Positions 15,321 through 23,774 of a DNA stretch of 64,000 nt are shown piece by piece; position 1 is the stretch's first letter, and every line of letters starts with the position of its first letter. The DNA is from UBA6544 sp038131165 (lineage in GTDB: Bacteria > Pseudomonadota > Alphaproteobacteria > UBA8366). Both the position numbers and the translations under genes were made by a program. The notes below the pieces were generated by a model. That model was not told the DNA's origin. It saw only the letters and a program-made list of their open reading frames with translations, and did not search any database. The DNA is taken from NCBI GenBank assembly GCA_038131165.1, contig JAYPOZ010000002.1:1-64000 (forward strand). The letters run 5' to 3'.

Positions 15321-16913
15321 CTATTGCAGCACGAACCCGTCGTAGCCGTTCGCCTCGCAGTCGCGCAGGCGGTAGCGGTAGGCGTCGCTGTCCGGGTAGT
15401 TGAGAAGCTGGCGGGGCTTGCCCGGAATGTTGGCGCCCATGTACCAGGAATCGGTCCGCCCGAAGAGGGTGCTCTCGGCCATTTCGGCGAGGTGCGTCGA
15501 CCAGGCCGCCCCCGCCTCGACCGTCGTTTCGACCAGGGAATGGCCGCAGGCGCGCATGTGCTGGAGCAGACGGATCGTCCAGTCGCCCTGAAACTCGGCG
15601 CAGGTCGGCCCGTTGCAGAAGGCGGTCGCACTCTGCGGGCCGTACAGCATCAGCATGTTCGGAAAACCGGGCACGGCAACACCAAGGTGGGTATCGACGC
15701 CGCCGGACCACGCCGCCGCCAGCGCCACGTCTTCGCGGCCCCGGATGTCGATGGCGGTGAGCCCCCCGGTGTTGGCGTCGAACCCGGTGGCAAGCACCAG
15801 CACGTCCAGCTCGAACGTCATCTCGCTGGTGCGCACGCTGCTCTCCACGATGCGGTCGAGCGGGGTCGCGTTCAGGTCCACCAGCTCGACGTTGGGCCGG
15901 TTGAAGCATTCGTAATACCCCTGCTCCAGCGAGGGCCGCTTGGTCCCGAAGGGATAGGGCGGCTCCATCGGCGCCAGCAGGTCGGCCAGTTCCGGATCGT
16001 CGATCCGCGCGCGGACCTTGTCGCGCCAGAAGTCGTAGGCGGCGCGGTTGGCGGCCTCGTCCCGCAGGACGTCGCCGAAGGTGCCGACCCAGAAATGGAA
16101 TCCGCCCTTTTGCCAGGCGGCCTCGAAGACGCGCTCCCGCTCTTCCGCGCTGACATCGAAGACGCCGGCCGCCAACCGCTCGATGTCGCAGAAGTTGCCG
16201 GGCGGCTCGTTGCGGCGTTCGAACAAGGCGGGATAGTCCCGCTTTGCCGCCGCCTGCGCCGCGGGATCGAGCGCCTGCTGCTGCATAGGCAGGGCCGTGA
16301 CCGGCGTGCGCTGGAAGACGGCGAGGTGCCGCACCAGCGGGGCCGCCTCCTGGACGACCTGCACGCCGCTGGCGCCGGTGCCGATGATGCCGACACGCTG
16401 GCCGGCGAAATCGACACCGTCCTCCGGCCACATCGCGGTGTGGTGGCAGGTCCCGGCGAAACTCGCAAGGCCGGGCAGGTCCGGCGTATAGGGTTTCGAG
16501 CCGAAGCCGGTGCACATCACCAGGAACGCGCAGTCGTAGCGCCGCCCGTCCTCCGCCGTGAGCGTCCAGCTCCCGTCGCGGGTGAAGCGGCAAGTCGCGA
16601 TCCGCGTCTCCAGCTCGATGTCGCGGCCGAGATCGAGGGCCCGGTCGACATGCTCGAAATAGCGCACCAATTCGTCGCGGCCCGGGAACCGCTCGCTCCA
16701 GACCCAATCGCGCCAGCATGCCTCCATCGAATACTCGTAGTTCGGCACGTGCGAATCGACACGGGCGCCGGGATAACGGTTGGCCTGCCAGACCCCACCG
16801 AGACCGGATTGCGCCTCCAGCAACCTGACCGAAAACCCCTCGCGGCGCAGTCGATAGAGCAGATAGAGTCCGCTGAATCCGGCGCCGACGATCACGACAT
16901 CGAACTTCTCCAT
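15321..16913 (-). CDS. Flavin-dependent Baeyer-Villiger monooxygenase
   Basis: The protein has 530 residues. The FAD-binding GxGxxG is at residues 10-15 (GAGFSG) and a second Rossmann motif GTGASG lies near 178. The type I Baeyer-Villiger fingerprint FxGxxxHxxxWP fits residues 152-163 exactly. These enzymes insert oxygen next to a ketone, giving an ester or lactone, using NADPH and O2. GGVWQANRYPGARVD, typical of the cyclohexanone monooxygenase group, is also present. The start at 16913 has an AAGGAG site; upstream Met codons are less well placed. An alpha/beta hydrolase (17988) and a lactonase-like protein (14426) nearby could act on its product. Confidence 0.92.
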   Translation of the reverse strand: MEKFDVVIVGAGFSGLYLLYRLRREGFSVRLLEAQSGLGGVWQANRYPGARVDSHVPNYEYSMEACWRDWVWSERFPGRDELVRYFEHVDRALDLGRDIELETRIATCRFTRDGSWTLTAEDGRRYDCAFLVMCTGFGSKPYTPDLPGLASFAGTCHHTAMWPEDGVDFAGQRVGIIGTGASGVQVVQEAAPLVRHLAVFQRTPVTALPMQQQALDPAAQAAAKRDYPALFERRNEPPGNFCDIERLAAGVFDVSAEERERVFEAAWQKGGFHFWVGTFGDVLRDEAANRAAYDFWRDKVRARIDDPELADLLAPMEPPYPFGTKRPSLEQGYYECFNRPNVELVDLNATPLDRIVESSVRTSEMTFELDVLVLATGFDANTGGLTAIDIRGREDVALAAAWSGGVDTHLGVAVPGFPNMLMLYGPQSATAFCNGPTCAEFQGDWTIRLLQHMRACGHSLVETTVEAGAAWSTHLAEMAESTLFGRTDSWYMGANIPGKPRQLLNYPDSDAYRYRLRDCEANGYDGFVLQ

Positions 16914-16976
16914 TCGGCTCTCCTTACGTGACTTCAAGGTAACATAGGCGCGGCGGCCGCAACGCCTATCTGCCGC

Positions 16977-17819
16977 TCACCGCACCGTATCGCCAGCGAT
17001 CTGTATGCGCCGCATCAGGCGTTCGTCGCCGTGGACGTCGTGGAGGGCGATGTGTTTGACGCAGCGGTTGTCCCAGAACGCGAGCGAGCCCTTCTCCCAG
17101 CGGAAGCGGCAGGTCAGCTCCGGGCGGTGGCCCCAGTCCATCAGCCAGTCGAGCAGCGGCGCGCTTTCCGCTTCGGTCATCCCCTCGAACGCCACCGCGT
17201 AGGAGTGATTGACGAAAAGGCATTTGCGGCCGGTCTCGGGATGGGTGCGGACCACCGGGTGAAGGCTAGTCGTCTCGCGCCAGGCGTCGTCGACGCGCAC
17301 CCCCGCCGAATGGTTGCGCCCGGAGAACCGCGACGCCGGCCCGGCCACCTTGCGGTCCGTGTGCACGCAGCGCAGCCCGTCGGGCAGCTTCTTAATGCCG
17401 TCCGACAGGGTCTCGTAGGCGAGATACTGGTTCGCGAAGGCGGTATCCCCGCCGTAGGGCGGCACCTCCAGCGCATAGAGCAGCGCCCCCATCGGCGGCG
17501 CCTCGATCATCGTCGTGTCCGTATGCCAGTCGCGGCCGACGATCACCTTGTCGCCCGGCTTGCGGTGAATGGTCACGATCTCCGGGTCGTGGTCGCCGGT
17601 GTCGTAGTTCGGGTGGATGAAAATCTCCCCGAAGCGGCGCGCCAGGCGCTTGTGCCGTTCGATGTCCAGGGTCTGGCCGCGGAAGAAGATCACGCAATGG
17701 TCCAGCAGGGCGCGGCGGATGTCCGCGACCGTGGCATCGCTCAACTCGGCGCCGAGGTCGACGCCGGAAATCTCCGCCCCGATGGCCGGCGACAGCGGCC
17801 GTAGCGAAATCTGGGTCAT
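16977..17819 (-). CDS. TauD/TfdA family Fe(II)/2-oxoglutarate dioxygenase
   Basis: The protein has 280 residues. H99-x-D101 (RDWHTDTT) and a distal His at 256 (NRCVKHIALHD) form the iron site, and the Arg-rich RLMRRIQIAGD lies at the C-terminus. It is closer to the typical TauD length and motif set (DVHGDERLMRR) than the paralogue at 8434. It lies upstream of the monooxygenase gene on the same strand with 63 nt between them, so they may be co-transcribed. The substrate is unknown. Confidence 0.88.
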   Translation of the reverse strand: MTQISLRPLSPAIGAEISGVDLGAELSDATVADIRRALLDHCVIFFRGQTLDIERHKRLARRFGEIFIHPNYDTGDHDPEIVTIHRKPGDKVIVGRDWHTDTTMIEAPPMGALLYALEVPPYGGDTAFANQYLAYETLSDGIKKLPDGLRCVHTDRKVAGPASRFSGRNHSAGVRVDDAWRETTSLHPVVRTHPETGRKCLFVNHSYAVAFEGMTEAESAPLLDWLMDWGHRPELTCRFRWEKGSLAFWDNRCVKHIALHDVHGDERLMRRIQIAGDTVR

Positions 17820-17987
17820 GATCCCCTCTCTGGCTGCGGGATTGTCCGCCAAGCGGGGCCCGTCGTCAATTTCGCGGACGCCGCCACCTGTTCTTCGCGG
17901 GGATTCGCGCAATCTCCTAACAGGGGCGCCGGCGCGGGGGCGCCACGCCCCGCCGACATTCCCCTCCGCAATCCGGGACGGCCACAC

Positions 17988-18815
17988 ATGACTTCACGCC
18001 ACGACATCATCGACATCGACGGCATTCCGGTGCACGTCGCGACCGACGGGCCGGAGGACGCGCCGGCGCTGACCTTCGCGCACGCGCTCTCGCTCGACCT
18101 CAGGAGTTTCGAGCCGCAGGTCGCGGCGTTCCGGGACCGCTGGCGGGTCGTGCGGCTCGATCTGCGCGGGCACGGCCGCACCGATCCCGACGGCGGCGCG
18201 TTCTCGATCGAAGACCTGGCGGGCGACGTGGCGGGCGTGCTCGACCGGCTCGGCATCCAGCGGACCCATTTCGTCGGCAGCTCGCTCGGCGCCATGGCCG
18301 GGCTGGCCCTGGCGTTCAGCCACCGGGACCGGCTCGCCAGCCTCACCTTCATGGCCTCCCAGGGCGACCTGCCCCCCGAACGCATCGTCACCGCACGGGC
18401 CGGCCTTGCCGCGATGCGAGCCTCGGGCGCGACGCCCGCGACGACGCTGGCCACAGAGGCGGACGCGATGCTGGCGCGGCTCCTGGGCGACACCGACGAG
18501 GCCGCGGCGCCGGAGACCTTCGCCCTGCTGCGGCGAATTCTCGGCGAGACGACCCTGTTCGGCCAGGCGCGCGCCTACGAGGCCATCTTCGACATGGACT
18601 ACGACGGCCGCCTCGCCGAAATCGCCACGCCGACCCTCGTGCTGGCCGGTGCGGCGGATTCCTCGACCCCGCCCGAGCGGATGCGGATGTACGGTGACGG
18701 CATCGCCGGGGCGCGCATGGTGGTCCTGGAAGGGGCAGGGCATTTCCCGAACGTCGAGCGGCCGGCCGCGTTCAACCAGGCGCTGGCGGCGTTTCTCGAC
18801 GAGCCTTCCGGCTAG
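17988..18815 (+). CDS. Alpha/beta hydrolase (3-oxoadipate enol-lactonase-like)
   Basis: The protein has 275 residues. The nucleophile elbow GSSLG places Ser at residue 99, LDLRGHGRTD precedes it, an acidic residue lies in LAGAADSSTPP, and the catalytic His lies in EGAGHFPNVE. The oxyanion region reads HALSLD in place of the common HGLG. PcaD-type hydrolases open enol-lactones; others cleave esters. It diverges from the TauD gene at 17819. It is a candidate for cleaving the ester made by the monooxygenase next door. Confidence 0.82.
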   Translation: MTSRHDIIDIDGIPVHVATDGPEDAPALTFAHALSLDLRSFEPQVAAFRDRWRVVRLDLRGHGRTDPDGGAFSIEDLAGDVAGVLDRLGIQRTHFVGSSLGAMAGLALAFSHRDRLASLTFMASQGDLPPERIVTARAGLAAMRASGATPATTLATEADAMLARLLGDTDEAAAPETFALLRRILGETTLFGQARAYEAIFDMDYDGRLAEIATPTLVLAGAADSSTPPERMRMYGDGIAGARMVVLEGAGHFPNVERPAAFNQALAAFLDEPSG

Positions 18816-18934
18816 CCCGATCCCGGCGCGCGGCGACGGGCACTTTTACTCTTTTACTCTTTGCGTCGCTCGCCTTGCGGTGCGAATTTAGGCCTGCAGG
18901 ATTTGAGCGTCGGAATCGCCGGGAGGGAGTCGTC

Positions 18935-20557
18935 ATGCAAGCGGATTATGTGATCGTGGGCGCCGGGTCGGCGGGGTGCGTGCTCGCCAACCGCCTGACG
19001 GAGGACGCGAACACGCGCGTCATCCTGCTGGAAGCGGGCGGCAAGGACATCCATCCCTTCATCCATGTGCCGGCGGGCTACATGAAGCTTCTGGAGCACC
19101 CGAAAGTGACCTGGGGCTTCAAGGCGGACAAGGAGTCCGGCCTGAACGGGCGCGAGATCAACTATCCCCGCGGCAAGGTGCTCGGCGGGTCGAGCTCGAT
19201 CAACGGTCTGATCTATATCCGCTCGCAGCCGGAGGACTACGACCACTGGGCGCAGCTGGGCAACCGGGGCTGGGACGCCGCCGGCACCTTCCCCTATTTC
19301 CGCAAGGCGGAGAATTGGGACGGCCCCGCCGACGACGTCCACGCCAAGGGCGGGCCGCTCTTCACGTCGCTGACCCGCGACAAGCCCGAGCTGTGCCGGG
19401 TCGCCATCGAGGCCGGCCGGCAGATGGGGTGGGCCTACCGGGAAGACCTGAACGACCTGCCGCACGGGCTCGGCGATCATATCGGCTGGGTGCAGCAGAC
19501 ACGGGGCGGGCGGTTTCGCGCCAGCGCCGCGCGCTCCTACCTGCGCCCGGCAATGCGGCGGCCGAATCTGCAGGTCGTCACCGACGCCCTGGTCCACCGG
19601 GTCGTCCTGGACGGCAAGCGCGCGGTCGGCGTCGAATTCTCGCGCGGCGGCACGACCGAGCGCGCGGACGCGGCGGGCGAGGTGATCCTGTCGGGCGGCG
19701 CGATCGGGTCGCCGCATATTCTGCAATTGTCGGGCATCGGCGACCCCGCCCATCTCGGCCGCATCGGCATCGAGACCCGGCACGCGCTGCAAGGGGTGGG
19801 CAAGAATTTTCAGGATCATTTCCTGGTCCGCACCCAGGCCGAGGTGAAGAATATCGCCACCTTGAACGAACGCTCGCGCGGAATTCGCTTCGCCGGCGAA
19901 TTGATGAAATACGTCTTCAGCGGGACCGGCATGCTGACATACGCGTCCTCGCTCCTCGCCGCATCGGTGAAGGTCCTGCCGGAATCGGCGACGCCGGACC
20001 TGCAGGCGCTGTTCGCCTCCGCCAGCTACGCGCCGGGGCCCAAGCGGGTTCTGGACACGAAACCCGGCATGACCTCCGGCGTCTGGCAAATGCGCCCGGA
20101 GAGCCGCGGCCATGTCGAGGCGAAATCTGCCGACCCCCGCGCGCAGCCGGCGATCAACCCGAACTATCTGGCCGAAGACCGCGACCGGCGCACCGTCATC
20201 GCCGGATTGCGGTTGGCGCGGGAATGGTTCAACGCGCCGGCGCTGAAACCTTATCTCGTGGCCGAAACCGACCCCGGAGCCGACGTCCAGACCGACGACG
20301 AATTCCTGGCCTACGCGCGCGAGGTCGGCACGACCGTCTTTCACGCCACCTGCTCCTGCAAGATGGGCGCGGACCCGCTGGCGGTGGTCGACGACCGGCT
20401 GCGGGTGCACGGCATGGAGGCGCTGCGCGTGATCGACGCCTCCGTCATGCCGGCGGTGACCTCGACCAACACCAACGCGCCGACGATCATGATCGCCGAG
20501 AAAGGCGCGGACATGATCAAGGAAGACGCCCGGGCGCGCCACGGCGCGGCGGCATAG
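18935..20557 (+). CDS. GMC family FAD oxidoreductase (choline dehydrogenase-like)
   Basis: The protein has 540 residues. The FAD motif GAGSAG is at 9-14, the GMC signature NYPRGKVLGGSSSINGLIY lies near residue 70-90, and the active-site pair is H470 (FHATCSCKMG) with Asn near 512-514 (STNTNAPT). GMC enzymes oxidise primary alcohols to aldehydes using flavin. The ATG at 18935 has a strong GGGAGGGAG site. It is followed 171 nt later, across a palindromic repeat, by the UGSC selenoprotein gene in the same direction. Confidence 0.9.
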   Translation: MQADYVIVGAGSAGCVLANRLTEDANTRVILLEAGGKDIHPFIHVPAGYMKLLEHPKVTWGFKADKESGLNGREINYPRGKVLGGSSSINGLIYIRSQPEDYDHWAQLGNRGWDAAGTFPYFRKAENWDGPADDVHAKGGPLFTSLTRDKPELCRVAIEAGRQMGWAYREDLNDLPHGLGDHIGWVQQTRGGRFRASAARSYLRPAMRRPNLQVVTDALVHRVVLDGKRAVGVEFSRGGTTERADAAGEVILSGGAIGSPHILQLSGIGDPAHLGRIGIETRHALQGVGKNFQDHFLVRTQAEVKNIATLNERSRGIRFAGELMKYVFSGTGMLTYASSLLAASVKVLPESATPDLQALFASASYAPGPKRVLDTKPGMTSGVWQMRPESRGHVEAKSADPRAQPAINPNYLAEDRDRRTVIAGLRLAREWFNAPALKPYLVAETDPGADVQTDDEFLAYAREVGTTVFHATCSCKMGADPLAVVDDRLRVHGMEALRVIDASVMPAVTSTNTNAPTIMIAEKGADMIKEDARARHGAAA

Positions 20558-20641
20558 CCGGCGCGTTCAAAGCGCCCCGCCCGCCTCGACCTCCCCTTCG
20601 GTCAATCCAGATTAATCCTCAGATCGACATGGCCACCGGCT

Positions 20642-20713
20642 GTCGTTCCCGCGAAAGCGGGACTACAGTCCGACGTGGCAGGCATTCTGGGTTCCCGCCT
20701 TCGCGGGAATGAC
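20642..20713. repeat. REP-like palindromic element
   Basis: The ends GTCGTTCCCGCGAA (20642-20655) and TTCGCGGGAATGAC (20700-20713) are inverted repeats with one mismatch. Each also folds by itself, as TTCCCGC/GCGGGA and TTCCCGCC/GCGGGAA hairpins. This is a familiar intergenic type in proteobacteria (inverted GCGGGAAT-containing ends). It ends 15 nt before the start codon of the selenoprotein gene. Confidence 0.75.
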
Positions 20714-20728
20714 GATTGGGAGAGAGAC

Positions 20729-22459
20729 ATGCTGAGAAATTCGGAAATTCACGACGTGGTCTGGCCGCGCGCGGCGCGCCAGATGGAGATCGCGCCGGTC
20801 GCCCCCAGGCTCGACACGCTGGAGGGCAAGACGGTGGCCCAACTCTGGGACTATCTCTTTCGCGGCGACGAGGTCTTCGACCTGCTGGAGCAGGGGCTGA
20901 AGCAGCGCTATCCCACGGTCAAGTTTGTAAGCTGGAAGGATTTCGGCTCGACCCACGGGGCGGACGAGCGGCAGATCCTCGCCGATCTGCCGAAGACCAT
21001 GAAGGCGATGGGAGTCGACGCGGTCATCTCCGGCATGGGCTGTTGAGGCAGCTGCACGCCCGCCGTGTTGCGGGCGAGTGCGGCGGCCGAGAAGGCCGGG
21101 GTTCCCTCCTCCTCCCTCGTTTGTGAGGGGTTCATCGGGCAAGCGGGCACGACCAGCGTCGGCCTCGGCCTGCCGAACCTGCCGGTGGCCCTGGTGCCGG
21201 GGCATGTGGGCACGCAGAGCGACGCGGAATTGTCGGAGAACGTGCTCGGCGTCACCCTCGACGACGTCGTCCGCAACCTGACGGAGATGCCGGGCGAGGT
21301 CACGACCGTCGAGGACCCGGAGCCGCGCGAGATCGTCTTCTCCGGCACCATCGACGAGATCAACCGTCTCTTCATCGAAAACGAATGGAGCGACGGGCTG
21401 CCGATCATCCCGCCGACGGCGGAGCGGGTCGAAGCCTTCCTCGCCTTCACCGACCGCGACCCGGACGAGGTGCTGGCCATCCTGCTGCCGGACAGCCGGG
21501 CCGCCACAGTGTGGTCCGTGGCCGTCAACGGCGTGATGGCGGGGTGCCGCCCGGAATACATGCCGGTGCTGATCGCGCTGGTCGAGGCGATGGGCGATCC
21601 GGATTACGGCGTCGAGCATTCCGGCAACACGCCGGGCGGCGAGACCCTGATCACGATCAACGGGCCGATCGCCGCGCAGCTGCGCTTCAACGACGAACAA
21701 GGGGTGCTGCGCGACGGCTTCCAGCCGAACACCTCGGTCGGGCGGTTCTGGCGGCTGGCGCTGCGCAACCTCGCCGGTTTCCTGCTGCACAAGAACGACA
21801 AATGCACCTTCGGCAACACCTGGCGCGTCGTGATGGCGGAGAACGAGCCGGTGCTCGACGAGATCGGCTGGCCGACGACGGCAGAGGACCTCGGCATCTC
21901 CAAAGGCCGGAACGCCGTCAGCATCGCGCGCTACACGGGCAGCAACCTGATCGCGTCCGCCACCGGCGATACGGGCGAGAAGATGCTGCCCTTCCTCGCC
22001 GATGCGGTGCTGAAACAGAACACCTGGCAATTGGTCTTCACCATCGGCACCTCGCCCGGCACCTTGCGGCCGTTGCTGGTGCTGAGCCCGATCCTCGCCA
22101 AGACGCTGGCGAAGGACGGCTGGTCGAAGGCGGACGTGAAACAGTATCTCTACGACCATTGCCGCCTGCCCGCCTGGCAGTTCGAGCGGTATTTGGGCGA
22201 GTGGACCGACCACCCGATCCGCGATCTGGAGGATCAGGTGGCGCTGCGCCGCGCGCCGAAGCAATTCGCGGAAAGCGATGACCCGGACCGGATGGTGCCG
22301 ATCACCTTCCGCCCCGACGACTTCATGATCGCGGTCAGTGGCGATCCCCTGCGCACCAACGCCATTACCTTCGCCCATAACGGCATACTGGGATACACGG
22401 TGGCGCGGGAGATCGAGACGCCGGCGGGCTGGGAGGAGAAACTCAAGGCGGCGCGGTAG
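20729..22459 (+). CDS. UGSC-family selenoprotein (UGA read as Sec at residue 106)
   Basis: The frame from the ATG at 20729 (GGGAGAGAG site) meets TGA at 21044-21046 and then continues open to 22459. If the TGA is read as selenocysteine the protein has 576 residues. The local motif is GMGC-U-GSCTPAV, which matches the U/C-G-S-C motif of the UGSC (seleno)protein family, where the same site is Sec or Cys. The N-terminal domain (about 1-190) has the family pattern around LWDYLFRGDEVFDLLE, DAVISGMGC and EKAGVPSSSLV. The C-terminal part holds SDGLPIIPPT (221-230) and MAGCRPEYMP (270-279), also seen with this family as far as I recall. The biochemical role is not established; a redox or thiol/selenol reaction is plausible. 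Without recoding only a 105-residue stub would be made. No sel genes are in this window. Confidence 0.85.
21057..21076 (+). promoter_or_regulatory. Candidate bacterial SECIS hairpin
   Basis: CGCCCGC (21057-21063) and GCGGGCG (21070-21076) pair perfectly over 7 bp, with a 6-nt loop CGTGTT containing GU. The stem starts 11 nt after the last base of the in-frame UGA, and the loop GU lies about 19 nt downstream of it. This is the position and form expected of a bacterial SECIS element that recruits SelB. The GC-rich background makes chance hairpins possible. Confidence 0.6.
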
Positions 22460-22673
22460 GCCCTCACCCTAACCCTCTCCCGCCAGCGGGAGAGAGGACA
22501 GAAGATCGCGGCTTTAACTCCCTCTCGCGCCAGCGGGAGAGAGGACTCGAGATCGTGGCTTTAGCTCCCTCTCCCGCCAGCGGGAGAGAGGACAGAAGAT
22601 CGCGGCTTTAACTCCCTCTCCCGCAGGCGGGAGAGGGTGGGGCCCGCCGCGAAGCGGTGGGAGGGTGAGGGCC
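22459..22673. repeat. Array of 47-bp palindromic repeats with 12-nt terminal inverted repeats
   Basis: Units begin at 22473, 22520, 22567 and 22614 with a period of exactly 47 bp, the last being partial. Each holds CTCTCCCGCC-AGC-GGGAGAG-type hairpins. Units 1 and 3 are identical; unit 2 differs at several sites. The array is enclosed by GGCCCTCACCCT (22459-22470) and its exact reverse complement (22662-22673). The block fills the gap between two convergent genes to the base and probably ends transcription of both. Confidence 0.85.
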
Positions 22674-22674
22674 G

Positions 22675-23154
22675 TTAAACCCCGATCTTCCAGGGTTCGA
22701 ACTTGCCGCCGAGGACCAGCACCAATGGACCGAGGGCGAAGGTCCGCGGCGCGTTGAGCTGGGCTTCCCAGCGTCCCTGAATGTAGCAGAGCCGCATCAG
22801 CTCGCCCGCTTCCATTTCGGGATTGACGTCGCCGACATGGCGGATTTCGAAAACCCGCTCGCCCTTTTTGGCGACCACATAGGCGCCGCAGCGGAACGAC
22901 CGGTCGCCGGCGTTCCATTCGTGCCGCTTCTCGCCCTCGTCCATCTTGACGTTGCCAACTCCCGCCGCCACGCCTTCGGAACTGGCGCCGCCATGGGAGG
23001 CAAGGAACTTGAAGCGCGAACCCTCGACCGGCATATCCGCCAAGAGCGCCGCGATCTCTTCCGCGCGCCAGGCCTCGAACGGCCCTTCGGCATCGCCGAT
23101 GGCTTTGATATGCGCGGCAACGCGCAGACGGAAGGTTTGATCGGCGTTGACCAT
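22675..23154 (-). CDS. Hypothetical protein
   Basis: I do not recognise this 159-residue protein. It has no signal peptide or membrane segment. The N-terminal half is helical (IKAIGDAEGPFEAWRAEEI), and the C-terminal half is rich in beta strands (FRCGAYVVAKKGERVFEIR, then LGPLVLVLGG). A Gly/Ala-rich loop with KFLASHGGASSEG lies at the centre. The gene starts with an ATG at 23154 and ends 2 nt from the repeat array. It converges with the selenoprotein gene. It is not obviously linked to a neighbour. Confidence 0.65.
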   Translation of the reverse strand: MVNADQTFRLRVAAHIKAIGDAEGPFEAWRAEEIAALLADMPVEGSRFKFLASHGGASSEGVAAGVGNVKMDEGEKRHEWNAGDRSFRCGAYVVAKKGERVFEIRHVGDVNPEMEAGELMRLCYIQGRWEAQLNAPRTFALGPLVLVLGGKFEPWKIGV

Positions 23155-23283
23155 AAGAGGCGTTCGGCGGCAATACTCGGTTAAAAGACCTGTCCGGTCA
23201 CGGACTCACTAAAATCGCTTGCGTCCGATCTTACAACTCCGGCCCCTCTGGCGCTATGGCCGCGTAAGCGGGAGAATACCGAG

Positions 23284-23754
23284 ATGGCCATCGTCGACGT
23301 CAATGAATTGCCGCACCACCTGAAACGGGGCGAAAGACTGCTGGGGCTCGATCTCGGATCGAAGACCATCGGGCTCGCGATCTCGGATTCCAGCTTCCAC
23401 ATTGCCTCGCCGTTGGAGACCATCCGGCGCACCAAGTTCACCGCCGACGCCGTTGCGTTGGAGAAGGTCATCGCCGAGCGGCAGGTCGGCGGCCTCGTCC
23501 TCGGCCCCATGAACATGGACGGCAGCGAAGGGCCGCGCGCCCAGTCCACCCGGCAGTTCGCCGCCAATCTGCTTGCGCGCCGCGACATACCGATCGCTTT
23601 CTGGGACGAACGTCTTTCGACCATGGCGGTGGAACGGGTGTTGATCGAGGAGGCGGACATGTCGCGCGCCAAGCGCGGCGGCGTGGTCGACAAGATGGCG
23701 GCGAGCTACATTCTTCAGGGCGCGCTCGACCTGATCGCGACGAAAGCGCGCTAA
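23284..23754 (+). CDS. ruvX: Putative pre-16S rRNA nuclease / Holliday junction resolvase homologue
   Basis: The protein has 156 residues and the RNase H-like YqgF fold. LLGLDLGSKTIGLAISD carries the first catalytic Asp, FWDERLST the second acidic residue, and VVDKMAASYIL the third. YqgF processes the 5' end of 16S rRNA in E. coli and was named for resolvase similarity. The length is about normal for the family (140-160). It marks the start of the housekeeping half of the window and precedes the ketopantoate reductase-like gene by 20 nt. Confidence 0.93.
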   Translation: MAIVDVNELPHHLKRGERLLGLDLGSKTIGLAISDSSFHIASPLETIRRTKFTADAVALEKVIAERQVGGLVLGPMNMDGSEGPRAQSTRQFAANLLARRDIPIAFWDERLSTMAVERVLIEEADMSRAKRGGVVDKMAASYILQGALDLIATKAR

Positions 23755-23774
23755 AAACCGAAGGATTCGAAGCC

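Noticed and set aside
18854..20542. 562-codon open frame on the minus strand
   Set aside because: It is antisense to the GMC oxidoreductase, which has complete FAD and active-site motifs.
21044..21046. TGA as a pseudogene-making nonsense mutation
   Set aside because: It sits exactly on the family Cys/Sec position, is followed by a well-placed hairpin, and the downstream 470 residues stay intact.
20663..22378. 571-codon open frame on the minus strand
   Set aside because: It is antisense to the selenoprotein gene and gives no recognisable protein. Its length reflects GC bias.
22473..22637. Regularly spaced repeats resembling a CRISPR array
   Set aside because: The whole 47-bp period is repeated, with no unique spacers, and units are palindromic. 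No cas gene is near. It is a REP-type array.
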